A stretch of 64,000 bases of DNA, taken from assembly GCA_009667805.1 (NCBI GenBank), contig CM019063.1, positions 83,913,877 to 83,977,876 on the forward strand, read 5' to 3'. This DNA comes from Leptobrachium leishanense. Taxonomy: Eukaryota > Chordata > Amphibia > Anura > Megophryidae. The notes under the pieces are model-generated. The model was not told the DNA's origin. It did no database searches and worked only from the letters and a program-made list of their open reading frames with translations. This document shows positions 1-12,591 of the stretch, piece by piece. The position numbers and the translations under genes are program-made. Each line of letters opens with the position of its first letter. Position 1 is the first letter of the stretch.

Positions 1-1094
1 GCTGATGATCAAGGATGCATGCACTGTACTGTCACTATTTTAGGAGGCAACGAGGATGGTGAGCAGGGACAGTGCATGCATCAGTGACACAATTCCTTTA
101 GTGTTCCTGCTGAAGCACACTCTGCATGGAATTATAGATGTGGCTCTAGAGGCAGAGCAGCGGGAGGAAGAGGAGGCCTTCCCTAGCTCTCAAGGCCACA
201 GTCTTTCCTCAGACAGCATTCCAGCGGGTCCTCCTCAGATCAGACAGGATGAGCAGGAATATTTAAGTAGTGGGGGCATTGAAGGTGGGGATCCCTCAAG
301 GGAGGGTTTTGTGTGCCCAGAAACCCAAGGACTAGTACGTGGCTGGGAGGAGGAAGTGCACGATGGGGTCATCCTCCTCTGACCAGGAACACTCGGAAGC
401 TAATGCCACCTCCAACCTACGCTGCATGGACTCCCTTATCCTGCAAAGCCTGGTAAAGGACCCCAGGATTCGTGCTATCAAGGAGAGGGATCATTACTGG
501 TTGGCAAGCCTTCTTGATCCACGATACAAGGGTAAAGTTGCAGAGCTCATCCTGCCCGCACAGAGGGAGGACAGGATGAAAAAACTTGAGGACGCTCTAA
601 AGCAACACTTGTGTAACACCTTTCCAGGCATTGGTAGGTTACCAAGTGATGACACAGGTGCTTCTGAGGCTGCGGATGATCAGAGGAATAGAGGTGAAGG
701 CCGGGGCCGCTTGACTGATGCCTTTTTAAATTTTTTTAGTCCACGACGCCCAGGGACGTCAAATGTAGGCACGCATTGCCAGCGTCTTCACCGTATGGTG
801 CAGGACTACCTAGGGGCAAGGGCAGACCTGGATACCTTTCCAACAGATGATCCACTGGCTTACTGGGTGTTGAGATGGGATCACTTTCCAGAACTTAGCC
901 AATATGCTATGCAGCTACTAGGTTGCCCTTCATCCAGGATGCTTACTGAAAGGACGTTCAGTGCCGCTGGAGGTTTTGTCACAGACAAAAGAGTGCGTCT
1001 GTCCACCGACTCTGTAGTCCAGCTGACATTTATAAAAATGAATCAGTCCTGGATCAGCAGCTATCAATCCCCTGATGCTGACGTAACGGAATAG
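1..1094 (+). pseudogene. hAT transposase, C-terminal part, frameshifted
   Basis: This is the C-terminal half of a hAT-superfamily (ZBED-like) DNA transposase, entering the window already in progress. A reading frame at 56-382 carries an acidic segment (EQREEEEAF) typical of the linker region. A second frame at 339-1094 (251 aa) carries the conserved end of hAT transposases: WLASLLDPRYKGK near residue 54, then DPLAYW and the dimerisation block CPSSRMLTERTFSAAG followed by DKRVRLS. The two pieces are in different frames, and an in-frame stop lies at about 44-46 upstream, so the gene is broken. Hosts keep such sequences as dead transposons; no host function is implied. The repeat array that follows (1125-2960) is probably the element's non-coding 3' part. 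The family assignment is strong and the exact subfamily is unknown. Confidence 0.8.
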
Positions 1095-1208
1095 ATCGGG
1101 GATTTCTTCTGCATTCACAAAACCTCCACCACTGAACTCCTACACAATACCACAAAGGTGTTACGGTGTGAAGGCACTTGCTGCCACCAAAGGCAAAATA
1201 TTTGGGAG

Positions 1209-2266
1209 TAGACATGTGCATTCGTTTTAGTACTAAAACAATTTAGTCCGAATTTTGGGATAATTTAGTTTTCGTATGACTCAAGAGAAACGAAACTGCT
1301 CAGTACAAAAAACGAAGGAAACTAAAAATAAAATGCAACTACATTTCAGTTCAGTCCTTTTGTGATATTACATTGAGTGAAAGAGACCAGCAATGAAGAG
1401 CGCAACATCCGAAGTTCTGCACCCTCCACATGCCAATGCAGTAGGATGTTCTATACAGAGAGGGGCATTAATTAATGCAGGAGGATGTTCTATACATTAT
1501 ACAGAGAAATATATAAATTGAGGAGGATGTTCTACCCAGAGAGGGACATTAATTAGGAGGATGTTCTATATATTATACAGAGAGGGGTATTAATTAATGC
1601 AGGTGGATGTTTATACATTATACACAGAGGGGTATTAATTAATGCAGGAGGATGTTCTAAACATTATACAGAGAGGATCATTTTTTTCAGCCCTTTAAAT
1701 CCAGTGGCTGTGAGCGCGGAGATCGACTGCTTGTTACATTATCTCTCAGTACAATGTATCAGGCTCAGCTGTTACAGTAACTAACAGCGCTCAGAGTTTC
1801 AGTAAAACAAGGAAATAATATTGTTCTAACCTCTTATATATAAAAATTTATTTACTAGTTTTACTGAAACTCTGAGCGCTGTGATGAGCAGCAGTCAGTT
1901 ACTGTAACAGCTTTGCCTGACATGGGGCAGTATTACAATGTTGGTGCTAACTTAACCAGAGCTGTTGTAAACTGAAAACCTCCATAGGCTACAATGGCTC
2001 TGGGAAGTTTACAACAGCTCTGGTTAAGTTAGCACCAACTATGTAATATGGCCCACATTGTGCGGAGAGTGAGAGATACTGTAACAAGCAGCGATCTCAG
2101 CCCTCTGAGAGCCACTACAATAGTATTGTATCCATTGGTTTTTGGATGAATGAAATTAGTTTTCATACTAAAGAACTGAAAACGAATTTCTTTAGCAACT
2201 AAATAAATTGCATTTTAGGACTAATCCATTAGTTCAAAACGAAATTTTGTGCTGTGCACATGTCTA
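1209..2266. mobile_element. Non-autonomous hAT MITE, 1058 bp, perfect 8-bp TSD
   Basis: The element starts 'tagacatgtgca' and ends with the inverse 'tgcacatgtcta'. It is flanked on both sides by the 8-bp duplication tttgggag (1201-1208 and 2267-2274), the length expected for hAT. It contains no transposase. Inside are a six-copy minisatellite (about 1440-1680), an inverted repeat with arms near 1785-1811 and 1857-1882, and a second hairpin near 1924-2056 built on 'gttggtgctaac'. That second hairpin also forms the ends of the MITE at 30252-30806. Confidence 0.85.
1440..1680 (+). repeat. Minisatellite inside the hAT MITE
   Basis: About six copies of a 38-55 bp unit built on 'ggaggatgttcta', 'cattatacagagag' and 'ggcattaattaatgcag'. 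Spacing is irregular because units have internal deletions. Confidence 0.7.
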
Positions 2267-3224
2267 TTTGGGAGCACTGACGCCATTACCAGATTTATAT
2301 CATTTTAATTTTTTGAACCGCAGGGTCTAAGCCTGCACTCTTCCATAATACCACAAAAGGGTTACGGTGTGAAGGCACTTGCTGCCATGAAAGGCACATT
2401 ATTTGGGTGCACTGACGCCATTACCAGATTTATATAATTTAAATTTTTTGAACCGCAGGGTCCAACCCTGCACTCTTCCGCAATACCACAAAAGGGTTAC
2501 GGTGTGAAGGCACTTGTTGCCACCAAAGGCACAATATTTGGGTGCACTGACACCTTTACCAGATTCATCTTTTTAATATAGGACCGCATGGTCCACCCCT
2601 GCACTCTTGCACAATACCACAGAGGGGTTACTGTATGATGGCACTTGCTGGCCTGGCACCAAAGGCACAATATTTGGGTGCACTGACGCCTTTACCAGAT
2701 TCATATCTTTTTAATATAGGACCGCAGGGTCCAACCCTGCACTCTTTCACAATACCACAAAAGGGTTACGGTGTGAAGGCACTTGCTGCCATGAAAGGCA
2801 CATTATTTGAGTGCACTGCCACTGACGCCTATATTACCAGATTTATATCATTTTAATATTTGACTGCATGGTCCAACCAAGCACTCTTCCACAATACCAC
2901 AGAGGGGTTACGGTGTGACGGCACTGTTGCCGACACTAAAGGCCCAATTTTAAAACACCTATTGTTACTTTCATCCAAAGCCTGCATAAATTTCACCATA
3001 ATTTAGCCAAAAAATCACTAAACTTGTTCTGCGCGTCCTAAAAGGTCTCCTCTTTTAATACAGACTGCCGCCCCAAGCAGTTGTTTATGAATAGATTAAA
3101 GGAAAACTGTTTACCGTCATTTGAAATGTCATTTTTTTTTTTTTTACCCTTATTTCACGGAAAACTCACTGTCCCTTTAAAAACTTTTTTTTAAAACTTT
3201 TTGTCCTTGTCTCCTGTCCCCCAG

Positions 3225-3425
3225 GGCACTACCCGGACCCCCATTCAACTTTTATGGCAAATATCTTGCATATATGCCCTCTTGGAGGGCACTCTAAAAA
3301 CTGAACTTTTGACTCACATCGACTTGCATTGAGTTCGGTTCGTGTTCGAGTTCTAACTCGAACTTTCGAAATTGTTCGAGTTCGAATGCGAACCGAACAC
3401 GGGGGTGTTCGACTCATCCCTAACT
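3225..3425. repeat. Inverted-repeat fragment rich in TTCGAG motifs
   Basis: Self-complementary segments around 'gttcgagttcgaa' and 'cgaactttcgaa' lie between 3335 and 3415. The fragment ends 'gttcgactcatccct'. It looks like the end of a palindromic DNA element, but no target duplication could be fixed. Confidence 0.35.
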
Positions 3426-3552
3426 GGGACTACCCCCTGTGTGATGTGTATGGGCTGAGTGATGATGATTGCCGACAGCTGCATGCAGTTTTCACACTGC
3501 ACATAGCTTTCAGTAACCGCTGCGTGCACGTGCATCAAGCAGGAAAGACGTC

Positions 3553-3725
3553 ACAACCCTTCTAAATTGTAATTTCCCACGGGAATAGGGCCCTTGCTTC
3601 CTCCTGTACTGGTTTGTCAAAATGTTGTTCAGTCTCAATGTATTGTAACCCTGTCTCTATTGTGCCCATTGTTCAGCGCTGCAGAATATGCTGGCGCTAT
3701 ATAAATAAAGTATAATAATAAAATA
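3553..3725 (+). mobile_element. L2-clade LINE 3' tail
   Basis: The segment runs from 'cccacgggaatagggccc' through 'gtattgtaaccctgtct' and 'cagcgctgcagaatatgc' to an AT-rich (ataataataa) end. It matches, in opposite orientation, the 3' end of the LINE at 7866-9505 and the copy at 33525-33962. Only the tail is present, as expected for strong 5' truncation. Confidence 0.75.
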
Positions 3726-3879
3726 CAATTCTAAGCCCTGAGATAAATTCGTATCCGAGCTGCCGGTCTGACCGCGGGTCCTGCAGTGTCAGATCGGGAC
3801 GCTGTATAGGCTGATCCCAATTGCCACACACGTCGGATTGGAGGCTCAAATTAGCCGATCTCGATATCCCTAGATTTCA

Positions 3880-5518
3880 CAGTCAGGTCCAGAAATATTG
3901 GGACATCGACACAATTCTAACATCTTCGGAGCTATACACCACCACAATGGAGTTGGAATGAAACAAACACAATGTGCTTTAACTGCAGACTGTCAGCTTT
4001 AATTTGAGGGTATGTACATCCAACTCAGGTGAACGGTGTAGGACTTACAGCAGTTTGCAGATGTGCCTCCCACTTGTTAAGGGACCAAAAGTATTGGGAC
4101 AGAATAATAATCATAAATCAAACTTTCCCTTCTTAATACTTGGTTGCAAATCCTTTGCAGTCATTCACAGCCTGAAGTCTGGAACGCATAGACATCACCA
4201 GGCGCTGGGTTTCATCCCTGGTGATGCTCTGCCAGGCCTCTACTGCAACTGTCTTCAGTTCCTGCTTGTTTTTGGGGCATTTTCCCTTCAGTTTTGTCTT
4301 CAGCAAGTGAAATGCATGCTCAATGGGATTCAGGTCAGGTGATTGACTTGGCCATTGCATAACATTCCACTTCTGTCCCTTCAAAAATTCTTTGGTTGCT
4401 TTTGCAGTATGCTTTGGGTCATTGTCCATCTGCACTGTGAAGCGCTGTCCAATTAGTTCTGCAGCATGTGAGCAGATAATATTGCCCGAAACACTTCAGA
4501 ATTCATCCTGCTGCTTTTGTCAGAAGTCGCATCATCAATAAATACAAGAGAACCAGTTCCATTGGCAGCCATACATGCCCACGCCATGACACTACCACCA
4601 CCATGCTTCACTGATGAGGTGGTATGCTTAGGATCATGAGCAGTTCCTTTCCTTCTCCATACTCTTCTCTTCCCATCACTCTGGTACAAGTTGATCTTGG
4701 TCTCATCTGTCCATAGGATCTTGTTCCAGAACTGTGAAGGCTTTGTTAGGTGTTGTTTGGCAAACTCTAATCTGGCCTTCCTGTTTTTGAGGCTCTCCAA
4801 TGGTTTACATCTTGTGGTGAACCCTCTGTATTCACTCTAGTGAAGTCTTCTCTTTATTTTTGACTTTGACACACATACACCTACCTCCTGGAGAGTGTTC
4901 TTGATCTGGCCAACTGTTGTGAAGAGTGTTTTCTTCACCAGGGAAAGAATTCTTCATTCATCCACCACAGTTGTTTTCCGTGGTCTCTCTGGTCTTTTGG
5001 TGTTGCTGAACTCACCGGTGCGTTCCTTCTTTTTGAGAATGTTCCCAACAGTTGTTTTGGCCACGCCTAATGTTCTTGCTATCTCTCTGATGGGATTGTT
5101 TTGTTTCTTTAGCCTAATGATGGCTTGCTTCACTGATAGTGACAGCTCTTTGGATCTCATCTTGAGAGTCGACAGCAACAGATTCCAAATGCAAATAGCA
5201 CACTTGAATTGAACTCTGGGCCTTTTATCTGTACATTGTAATTGGGGTAATGAGGGAATATAACACACCTGGCCATGGAAAAGCTGAGAAGCCAATTGTC
5301 CCATTACTTTTGGTCCCTTAACAAGTGGGAGGCACATCTGCAAACTGCTGTAAGTCATACACCGTTCACCTGAGTTGGATGTACATACCCTCAAATTAAA
5401 GCTGACAGTCTGCAGTTAAAGCACATTGTGTTTGTTTCATTCCAACTCCATTGTGGTGGTGTATAGAGCCAAAGATGTTAGAATTGTGTCGATGTCCCAA
5501 TATTTCTGGACCTGACTG
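3880..5518 (-). mobile_element. Tc1/mariner family A, copy 1 (full length, inactive)
   Basis: The terminal inverted repeats begin 'cagtcaggtccagaaatatt' and close with the inverse at 5518, next to a TA (5519-5520). The left TA has been lost to mutation. At 1639 bp this is a full-length Tc1-type element, with the transposase on the minus strand. Other family-A copies are at 38340-41161 and 52789-54411. Confidence 0.92.
4133..5160 (-). pseudogene. Tc1 family A transposase, broken
   Basis: DDE transposase of the Tc1 type, which cuts and pastes the element at TA sites. The start is the ATG at 5160 (protein MRSKELSLSV). The N-terminal helix-turn-helix (KPIREIAR-type motif, here NPIREIARTLGVAKTTV) is present. 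The catalytic region follows with WTDET, then DNDPKHT and PDLNPIEHAF, the DD34E pattern. The reading frame is broken into pieces at 5160-4954, 4800-4453 and 4435-4133; indels near 4440 and 4800-4950 prevent one protein. The last codons are ATKY and a stop at 4133. Intact relatives are about 340 aa. Inactive in this copy. Confidence 0.88.
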
Positions 5519-5520
5519 TA

Positions 5521-5678
5521 GCTCTAATAAAATTCCAAAGTTGTCTATAATAATTTTTTTCCTTTCTGATTATTGGGTATTGATTGTAGATTGATGTGGA
5601 ATCTTTAGAAAGTATTTTCGAGTAAGGCTACAACATATGTGAAAAATAAAGGGGTGTGAATACTATCTGAATGCACTG
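5521..5678 (+). mobile_element. 3' end remnant of another Tc1 family
   Basis: The segment ends 'ggggtgtgaatactatctga' and 'atgcactg' just before TA (5679-5680). That is the usual right end of a Tc1 family different from A and B. The rest of the element is missing. Tc1 family B begins immediately after the shared TA. Confidence 0.5.
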
Positions 5679-5680
5679 TA

Positions 5681-7303
<1,623 letters not shown>

Positions 7304-7305
7304 TA

Positions 7306-7865
7306 GTTTAACGCTCTGCTCTGAGGCTGCTTAATTAGAAAAAATGAGGGCCTTGGCCTACCAACATTTCTCCTCAAGGTTATTATTACAATTTATGGCA
7401 TTAGTTGTTTCATAAAGCTGTGCTTTTTCAGTCACTGTTATGGAGTAAAGGCATTATCAGGGCAGCTGTGCATGGATCTTGGCCTGTGTATTTGTAACCA
7501 TGTGAACTGTTTATCTGTTATACAGGGTTAAGATGTGTTTTGTTTACACGCACATATTGATTTGTAACGTTATCAAAGTCTTCTGCAAAATGTTTTGAAT
7601 GTCAAGGCTGCCTTTGTATGTTACGCGCGCTAGAATTGAAGATTAAAGTAAATGTTTCCTGATGTTGACTTCTTGTTCCTCCAAGAGCGATACCATGAAA
7701 AGATGAAACAGCTGCGCTTGTATCTGCCTCTGGACTTTACGTTTATAGTCCTTAACTCCAGGACAAGCACAGGGATCTAAGCTCATAATAGAACTAATAC
7801 TGGAATAAAATGAGCTCCATCTGTCATCTATCAGTATCATTACAGCCAGGGATTTTTAGTATGTG
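7306..7865. other. Unassigned intronic sequence
   Basis: AT-rich sequence between Tc1-B and the L2 LINE. No exon with MSH3 similarity, no repeat end and no RNA gene was recognised. Confidence 0.5.
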
Positions 7866-9505
7866 TGCCATTATTATTATTCTTTATTTATAAAGCACCA
7901 GCATATTCCGCAGCGCTGTACAATAGGCACAGTATAGACAGGGTTACAATACATTGAACAACATTTGACAAACAGTACAGGAGGAGATGAGGGCCCTATT
8001 CCCGTAGGAACTCACAATCTGGGAGGGTTGGGGTTGGAAACAGGAGGAGAGGACTGTTAGGTGAGAGTGATTGATGGTTGCGTCAGTGAGTTGGGTGGTA
8101 GGCTTCCCTAAATAGGAACGTTTTAAGGGAGCGTTTGAAGGAAGAGAAGTTAGGGGAAAGTCTGACAGTACGAGGGAGAGCGTTCCAGAGAGTGGGGGCT
8201 GCACGTGAGAAATCTGCAGTCTATCATGGGAAGAGGTGATGTGGGGAGAAGCTAGGCGCAGGTCACTGTTTGACCTTAGGGAGCGGGCTGGGGTGTATTT
8301 GGTGATTAGTGAGGACAGGTAGTGGGGAGCTGAGTTAGTGAGGGTTTTGTAGGTAAGGATAAGTATTTTGAACTTAATTCTGCAGTGGATGGGGAGCCAG
8401 TGAAGGGACTCGCAGAGGGGAGTGGCAGAGACAGAGCGGCGGGTGAGGTGAATTAGCCTGGCGGAGGCGTTCAGGATGGATTGTAGGGGGGAGAGGCGGG
8501 ACAGAGGGAGGCCAGATAAGAGATTATTGCAATAGTCGAGTCGGGAGATTACCAGGGCGTGTATGAGTTGTTTTGTGGTGACAGCGGTAAGCAATGGCCG
8601 AATTCTGGAAATATTACGCAGTTGGTATCGGCAAGAGGAGGAAAGAGACTTGATGTGGGGGATGAAGGAAAGAGCAGAGTCAAGTGTAACTCCAAGGCAG
8701 CGAACTTGGTTTGATGGGGAGATGGTGATACCCTCCACCGTGATAGAGAAGTCAGGAGGTGGGGAGGCATTGGAGGGAGGAATATGTAGGAGTTCAGTCT
8801 TTGACATGTTGATCTTTAGGTGGTGGGAGGCCATCCAGGAGGAGATGCCAGATAAACAGTCACTGACTTTTGAAAGGACAGGGGGAGAGAGATCAGGGGT
8901 AGAGGTAGATCTGAGTGTCATCAGCGTAGAGGTGGTAATTAAAGCCAAAGCTGTTGATGATTTTGCCCAGGGAGGAAGTGTAGATGGAAAAGAGCAGAGG
9001 ACCAAGGACAGAGCCTTGAGGTACACCAACAGATAGAGGCAATGAAGAGGAGTTACCAGCAAAGGACACACAGAAGGACCTGTTGGATAAATAGGAGTCA
9101 ACCCAAGCAAGTGCAGTGTCACCGAGACCCAGAGAGTTGAGGGTCTGTAGAAGGAGGGGGTGGTCAACAGTGTCAAAAGCAGCCGAGAGGTCAAGCAGGA
9201 TGAGAATAGAATAGTGGCCGTGTTTTTTAGCAGTTAGGAGGTCGTTGGTGACTTTGGTGAGGGCAGTTTCAGTTGAGTGTAGGGGACGGAAGCCAGATTG
9301 CAGGGGGTCAAGTAGGGTATTGGAGGACAGGAAGAGGGAGAGGCGGTTGAAGACTAGTTTTTCTAAGAGCTTAGAGATAAAGGGAAGCAGGGATACAGGG
9401 CGGTAGTTGAATGGAGAGTTGGGATCGAGGGATGGTTTCTTTAGTAAAGGGGTAACTAGCGCGTGTTTGAAGGTGGATGGGAAGAAGCCAGTGCCATGCC
9501 ATGCA
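7866..9505 (-). mobile_element. L2-clade LINE, 5'-truncated, minus strand
   Basis: Non-LTR retrotransposon lying antisense to msh3. Its 3' end is at 7866 ('ttattattattctttattta' on the + strand), the same tail as at 3553-3725 and 33525-33962. Its 5' end stops abruptly near 9505, in the palm domain of the reverse transcriptase, as expected for incomplete target-primed reverse transcription. Confidence 0.85.
7944..9490 (-). pseudogene. L2 reverse transcriptase, C-terminal part
   Basis: Reverse transcriptase of an L2/CR1-group LINE, which copies its own RNA at a nicked chromosomal target. Translation of the minus strand from about 9490 gives the finger/palm motif [17 protein letters not shown], then (in a shifted frame) [13 protein letters not shown] and YADDTQIY, the catalytic Asp pair. 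A 416-codon open frame follows at 9194-7944 with WMASHHLKINMSKTELL, SRLDYCNNLLSGLP and LHWLPIHCRIKFKIL, all typical of the L2 thumb and C-terminal region. Frameshifts separate the palm from the 9194 frame. The endonuclease domain is absent because of 5' truncation. The + strand frame at 8563-9036 is only its shadow. Confidence 0.82.
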
Positions 9506-10409
9506 TTAATCCAATGTATTCTCCTTACAGATACAAATTACGTAGATTGTAATGTAAAAAGCTTGCCAGAACTCCTGTAAAACAATGAAAAGCAGTTCAG
9601 TATAGTCCTGGGAGATTTTCTTTAGCAGGCTACAAATTAGGAATGCGTTCATCTTCAATAATGATTTTCAGATTCGTTATTATTCTTTTAATTCCATAAA
9701 TTATCAGAACGTTTAATCAAAATAATATTCTTGCGCAGATATAAGGGATATTCAATAAGCGTTGGTGTAGCGCTCACTCCCGGAGGAGCCGCTGAATAAA
9801 CCTCGGGTTAGTCTCACCGCACTCGGAAATAACAATACACCAGCACTGTTGTGGATTTTTATGTATTATATTCTTTACTGATCCCAATAAAGCAGCATAT
9901 ATTACGCATATACGGTATTTAAATGACAAGAATACGTAATGCGGGAAAAAAACACGTGGCGGCAAAAGAAACGGTTAACCCCCTCAGTTCTGGAGTGTAA
10001 GTCCCATGAATAATAGTTCAAAAATGTGTATGTGTGTTGTCTGGGGTACCCGGGTACTGTATTCAACTGGCCAGTGAATGAAACAAAACAATCTTCGACT
10101 AGTTACCGTTGGGGCCCTGTGGATTTAAACAATATTGCAGCGTGCGTTTCTTATTTGGGAACTGCGGCCTGGGAGGCCTCTCACCCATCCGATAAACGAG
10201 ACTGTCCAGCACCCGATGCCTCAATCAAAGGATCTTCTCCGCTGTACACTGGGACTCTGTGCCACTGAATCTGCTCCCTGCTTGCCAACTCTTTCCCAAC
10301 TGGAAAACGATCCACGGCCTGCACTCCCAATCGATCAGCGTGGTCTCCTAACTCGGGGTCCTGCTGGAGCTAACTGTTCCTCCAGACCTCTCAGCGCTGC
10401 GCAGGTAGG
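9506..10409. other. Unassigned sequence, possible LTR fragment
   Basis: A GC-richer stretch from about 9763 ('tgtagcgctcactcc') to 10400 resembles LTR-type DNA and abuts the Gypsy LTR. No second copy in the window allows its ends to be set. No host exon was recognised. Confidence 0.3.
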
Positions 10410-10991
10410 TGTCACGGTTCCCGGATCCCACCACGCTGTCCTTAAAGCCCAACACTCCACAGAGCCCAAAAGCTACCAACAGGGTAGCCGTAGAAGAATC
10501 CCTAACGGTCTGGTCCTTAGACTTGGCCAGGTATACTAGCTAGACAGAAAGGGTTAATCAAAGACAATGTCGTAATACGAAACCAGGTTAGCAACACGGG
10601 GGTAGTCAGACGAGCCAGAATCAGGAATACAGAGTATAGAATACTCAAATGGAATATCCGGGTCGATATCAGTGCAGAAGCGTAGTACAAGAAAATAATC
10701 AAGGGCAACGGAAGGCAGAATAGTCAGTAAACAAGCAGAGGTCAATAACCGGTTAACTCACGAGAGAATTCAGGTACAAGGAGCACAGGTATGGATAACC
10801 ACGATCTGGCACTGCTTAGAAGGAACTGTGGGTTTTTAAAGACCTTCACCAGACCGCGCCCCCCTCTCAAGCCGCGCCTCATGCAGCCACCTCCCTGCCT
10901 GTCTCTATTTAAACCGGGTGTTGGTCAGCGAGCAGCATCAGACATGCTGCCTTCAAGCACACTGGAGAGGCTGGAAGCCCCCAACGTTACA
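10410..10991 (-). mobile_element. Gypsy LTR, minus orientation (3' LTR)
   Basis: A 582-bp long terminal repeat. Read on the minus strand it begins TGTAACGTTGGGGG at 10991 and ends GAACCGTGACA at 10410, the TG...CA ends of LTRs. Directly upstream on the minus strand is a purine run (GGAGAGGGGGTAC), the polypurine tract that primes plus-strand synthesis. The same LTR occurs in + orientation at 11776-12575. Confidence 0.82.
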
Positions 10992-11108
10992 GTACCCCCT
11001 CTCCACGGGAGGCCACCGGACGACCAACAGGACAAGTGGCAGGACGACCACCAGGGCGAGTGGCAGGACGACCACCAGGGCGATCGGGGTGCGAGGTATG
11101 GAACGCCC

Positions 11109-11777
11109 TCACCAACCTAGAGGCAGACATGTTGGAAGCCGGAATCCAGGACACTCCGGACCATAACCCACCCAATCGACCAAGTACTGCAGAGCACCCC
11201 TGAACATCCTAGAATCCAGAACTTTCCTAACCTCATACTCTGTCTCCCCATCAACCTGAACAGGTGGAGGAGGAGGAACGACCCGCGTGTACCTGTTACA
11301 CAACAAAGGCTTCAGTAGGGAGGTGTGGAAGATGGTGTGCAAGCGAAGATGTTTAGGAAGGGCAAGAGCATAAGCCACAGGGTTAACGCGGCGAATGATC
11401 TTGTATGGACCTATAAACCGAGGTGCCATTTTCATAGAAGGCACCCGCAACTTCACATTCCTAGTGGACAACCAAACTCTATCCCCCACGTTGTAGGAAG
11501 GAGCTTGTAACCTATGCCTGTCAGCCTTGCGTTTCTGGACAGCAACATTGCGCTCCATGTTTTCGTGAATCTGTCTCCACATCTCTTGTAGTTGTGTGAG
11601 ATGTTCATTGAGAGCCGGGATGGCCTGTTCAGCAAACTGAAATGGTAGAGCTGGAGGGAACAAAACCATAGATGGCAGAAAAAGGAGAGTGGCCAGTGGT
11701 CTCGTTAACAGCGTTATTACGTGCATACTCACCCCAGGGCAACAACTCCGACCAATTGTCTTGTTGTTGTGTGGCAC
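11109..11777 (-). pseudogene. Gypsy integrase C-terminus with chromodomain
   Basis: The end of the pol polyprotein of a chromodomain Gypsy (chromovirus-type) LTR retrotransposon. The 222-codon minus-strand frame contains the integrase C-terminal GPY/F-like block ([20 protein letters not shown]), then [13 protein letters not shown] chromodomain with the aromatic pattern [11 protein letters not shown] and [11 protein letters not shown] follows, the part that targets integration to modified histone tails. Protease, reverse transcriptase and the catalytic core of integrase are missing. At 11777 the sequence switches to an LTR in the opposite orientation, so this is a rearranged fragment. The frame is open but incomplete. 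Confidence 0.82.
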
Positions 11778-12575
11778 GGTCTGGTGAAGGTCTTTAAAAA
11801 CCCACAGTTCCTTCTAAGCAGTGCCAGATCGTGGTTATCCATACCTGAGCTCCTTGTACCTGAATTCTCTCGTGATTTAACCGGTTATTGACCTCTGCTT
11901 GTTTACTGACTATTCTGCCTTCTGTTGCCCTAGACTATTTTCTTGTACTACGCATCTGCACTGATATTGACCCGGCTATTCCATTTGACTATTCTATACT
12001 CTGTATTCCTGATTCTGGCTCGTCTGACTACCCCCGTGTTGCTATACCTTTCGTATTACGACATTGTCTTTGATTAACCCTTTCTGTCTAGCTAGTATAC
12101 CTGGCCAAGTCTAAGGACCAGTAGAAATGGAAGAAATGATGGATCTCCAGTGGATAAGAAGTGCCAAACGGTTTATTCATGGAACAGCAGCCTTCAAAAA
12201 ATCAGTGACGTTTCGACCCTGAGGTCTTAATCATACATGTATGATTAAGACCTCAGGGTCGAAACGTCACAGATTTTTTGAAGGCTGCTGTTCCATGAAT
12301 AAACCGTTTGGCACTTCTTATCCACTGGAGATCTATCATTTCTTCCATTTCTACTTATCCAGGGGGCTGGTGGCATCCCCATCTGATTGGAATCTCGTGG
12401 AGACGGTTGGTTTATCAGATTTCCACCGTGGCGTTGTTCGTGGCGCTTCTATGCTGCGTTAAGTCTAAGGACCAGACAGTTAGGGATTCTTCCACGGCTA
12501 CCCTGTTGGTAGCTTTTGGGCTCTGTGGAGTGTTGGGCTTTAAGGACTGTGTGGTGGGATCCGGGAACCGTGACA
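11776..12575 (+). mobile_element. Gypsy LTR, plus orientation, 5'-truncated and interrupted
   Basis: Inverse of the LTR at 10410-10991. It starts about 130 bp inside the LTR ('ggtctggtgaagg'), ends GAACCGTGACA at 12575, and is interrupted by an insertion between two copies of a 15-bp sequence (see 12122-12464). It lies just upstream of the gag frame, as a 5' LTR would. Confidence 0.8.
12122..12464. mobile_element. Hairpin element inserted in the Gypsy LTR, 15-bp TSD
   Basis: The sequence aagtctaaggaccag is present on both sides of the insert (ending about 12121 and restarting near 12463), which marks a precise insertion. The insert begins with an inverted repeat of about 115-bp arms centred at 12240, followed by a ~105-bp unique tail. 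The arms carry 'gggtcgaaacgtcac' and an AATAAA (reverse arm), a layout resembling the terminal repeats of Penelope-like retroelements, which often hold degenerate hammerhead motifs. Confidence 0.6.
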
Positions 12576-12591
12576 TTACGATCTGGCCAAA

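Larger units (their letters stand above)
1125..2960 (+). repeat. Tandem array of ~130-140 bp units, split by a MITE
   Basis: At least six diverged copies of one unit occur. Each has 'aataccac' followed by 'gggttacggtgtgaaggc', then 'tttgggtgcactgacgcc', 'accagattcatat' and 'gaccgcagggtcca'. Copies start near 1134, 2340, 2470, 2600, 2735 and 2880. The first copy is cut at 1208 by the MITE at 1209-2266 and resumes at 2275. The array directly follows the hAT transposase and is probably part of that element. Confidence 0.75.

Noticed and set aside
1440..1680. CRISPR-like direct repeats
   Set aside because: Vertebrate DNA; the 'spacers' are parts of the repeat unit itself, so this is a minisatellite.
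8563..9036. 157-codon open frame on the + strand
   Set aside because: Antisense shadow of the L2 reverse transcriptase on the minus strand; no start context or domain of its own.
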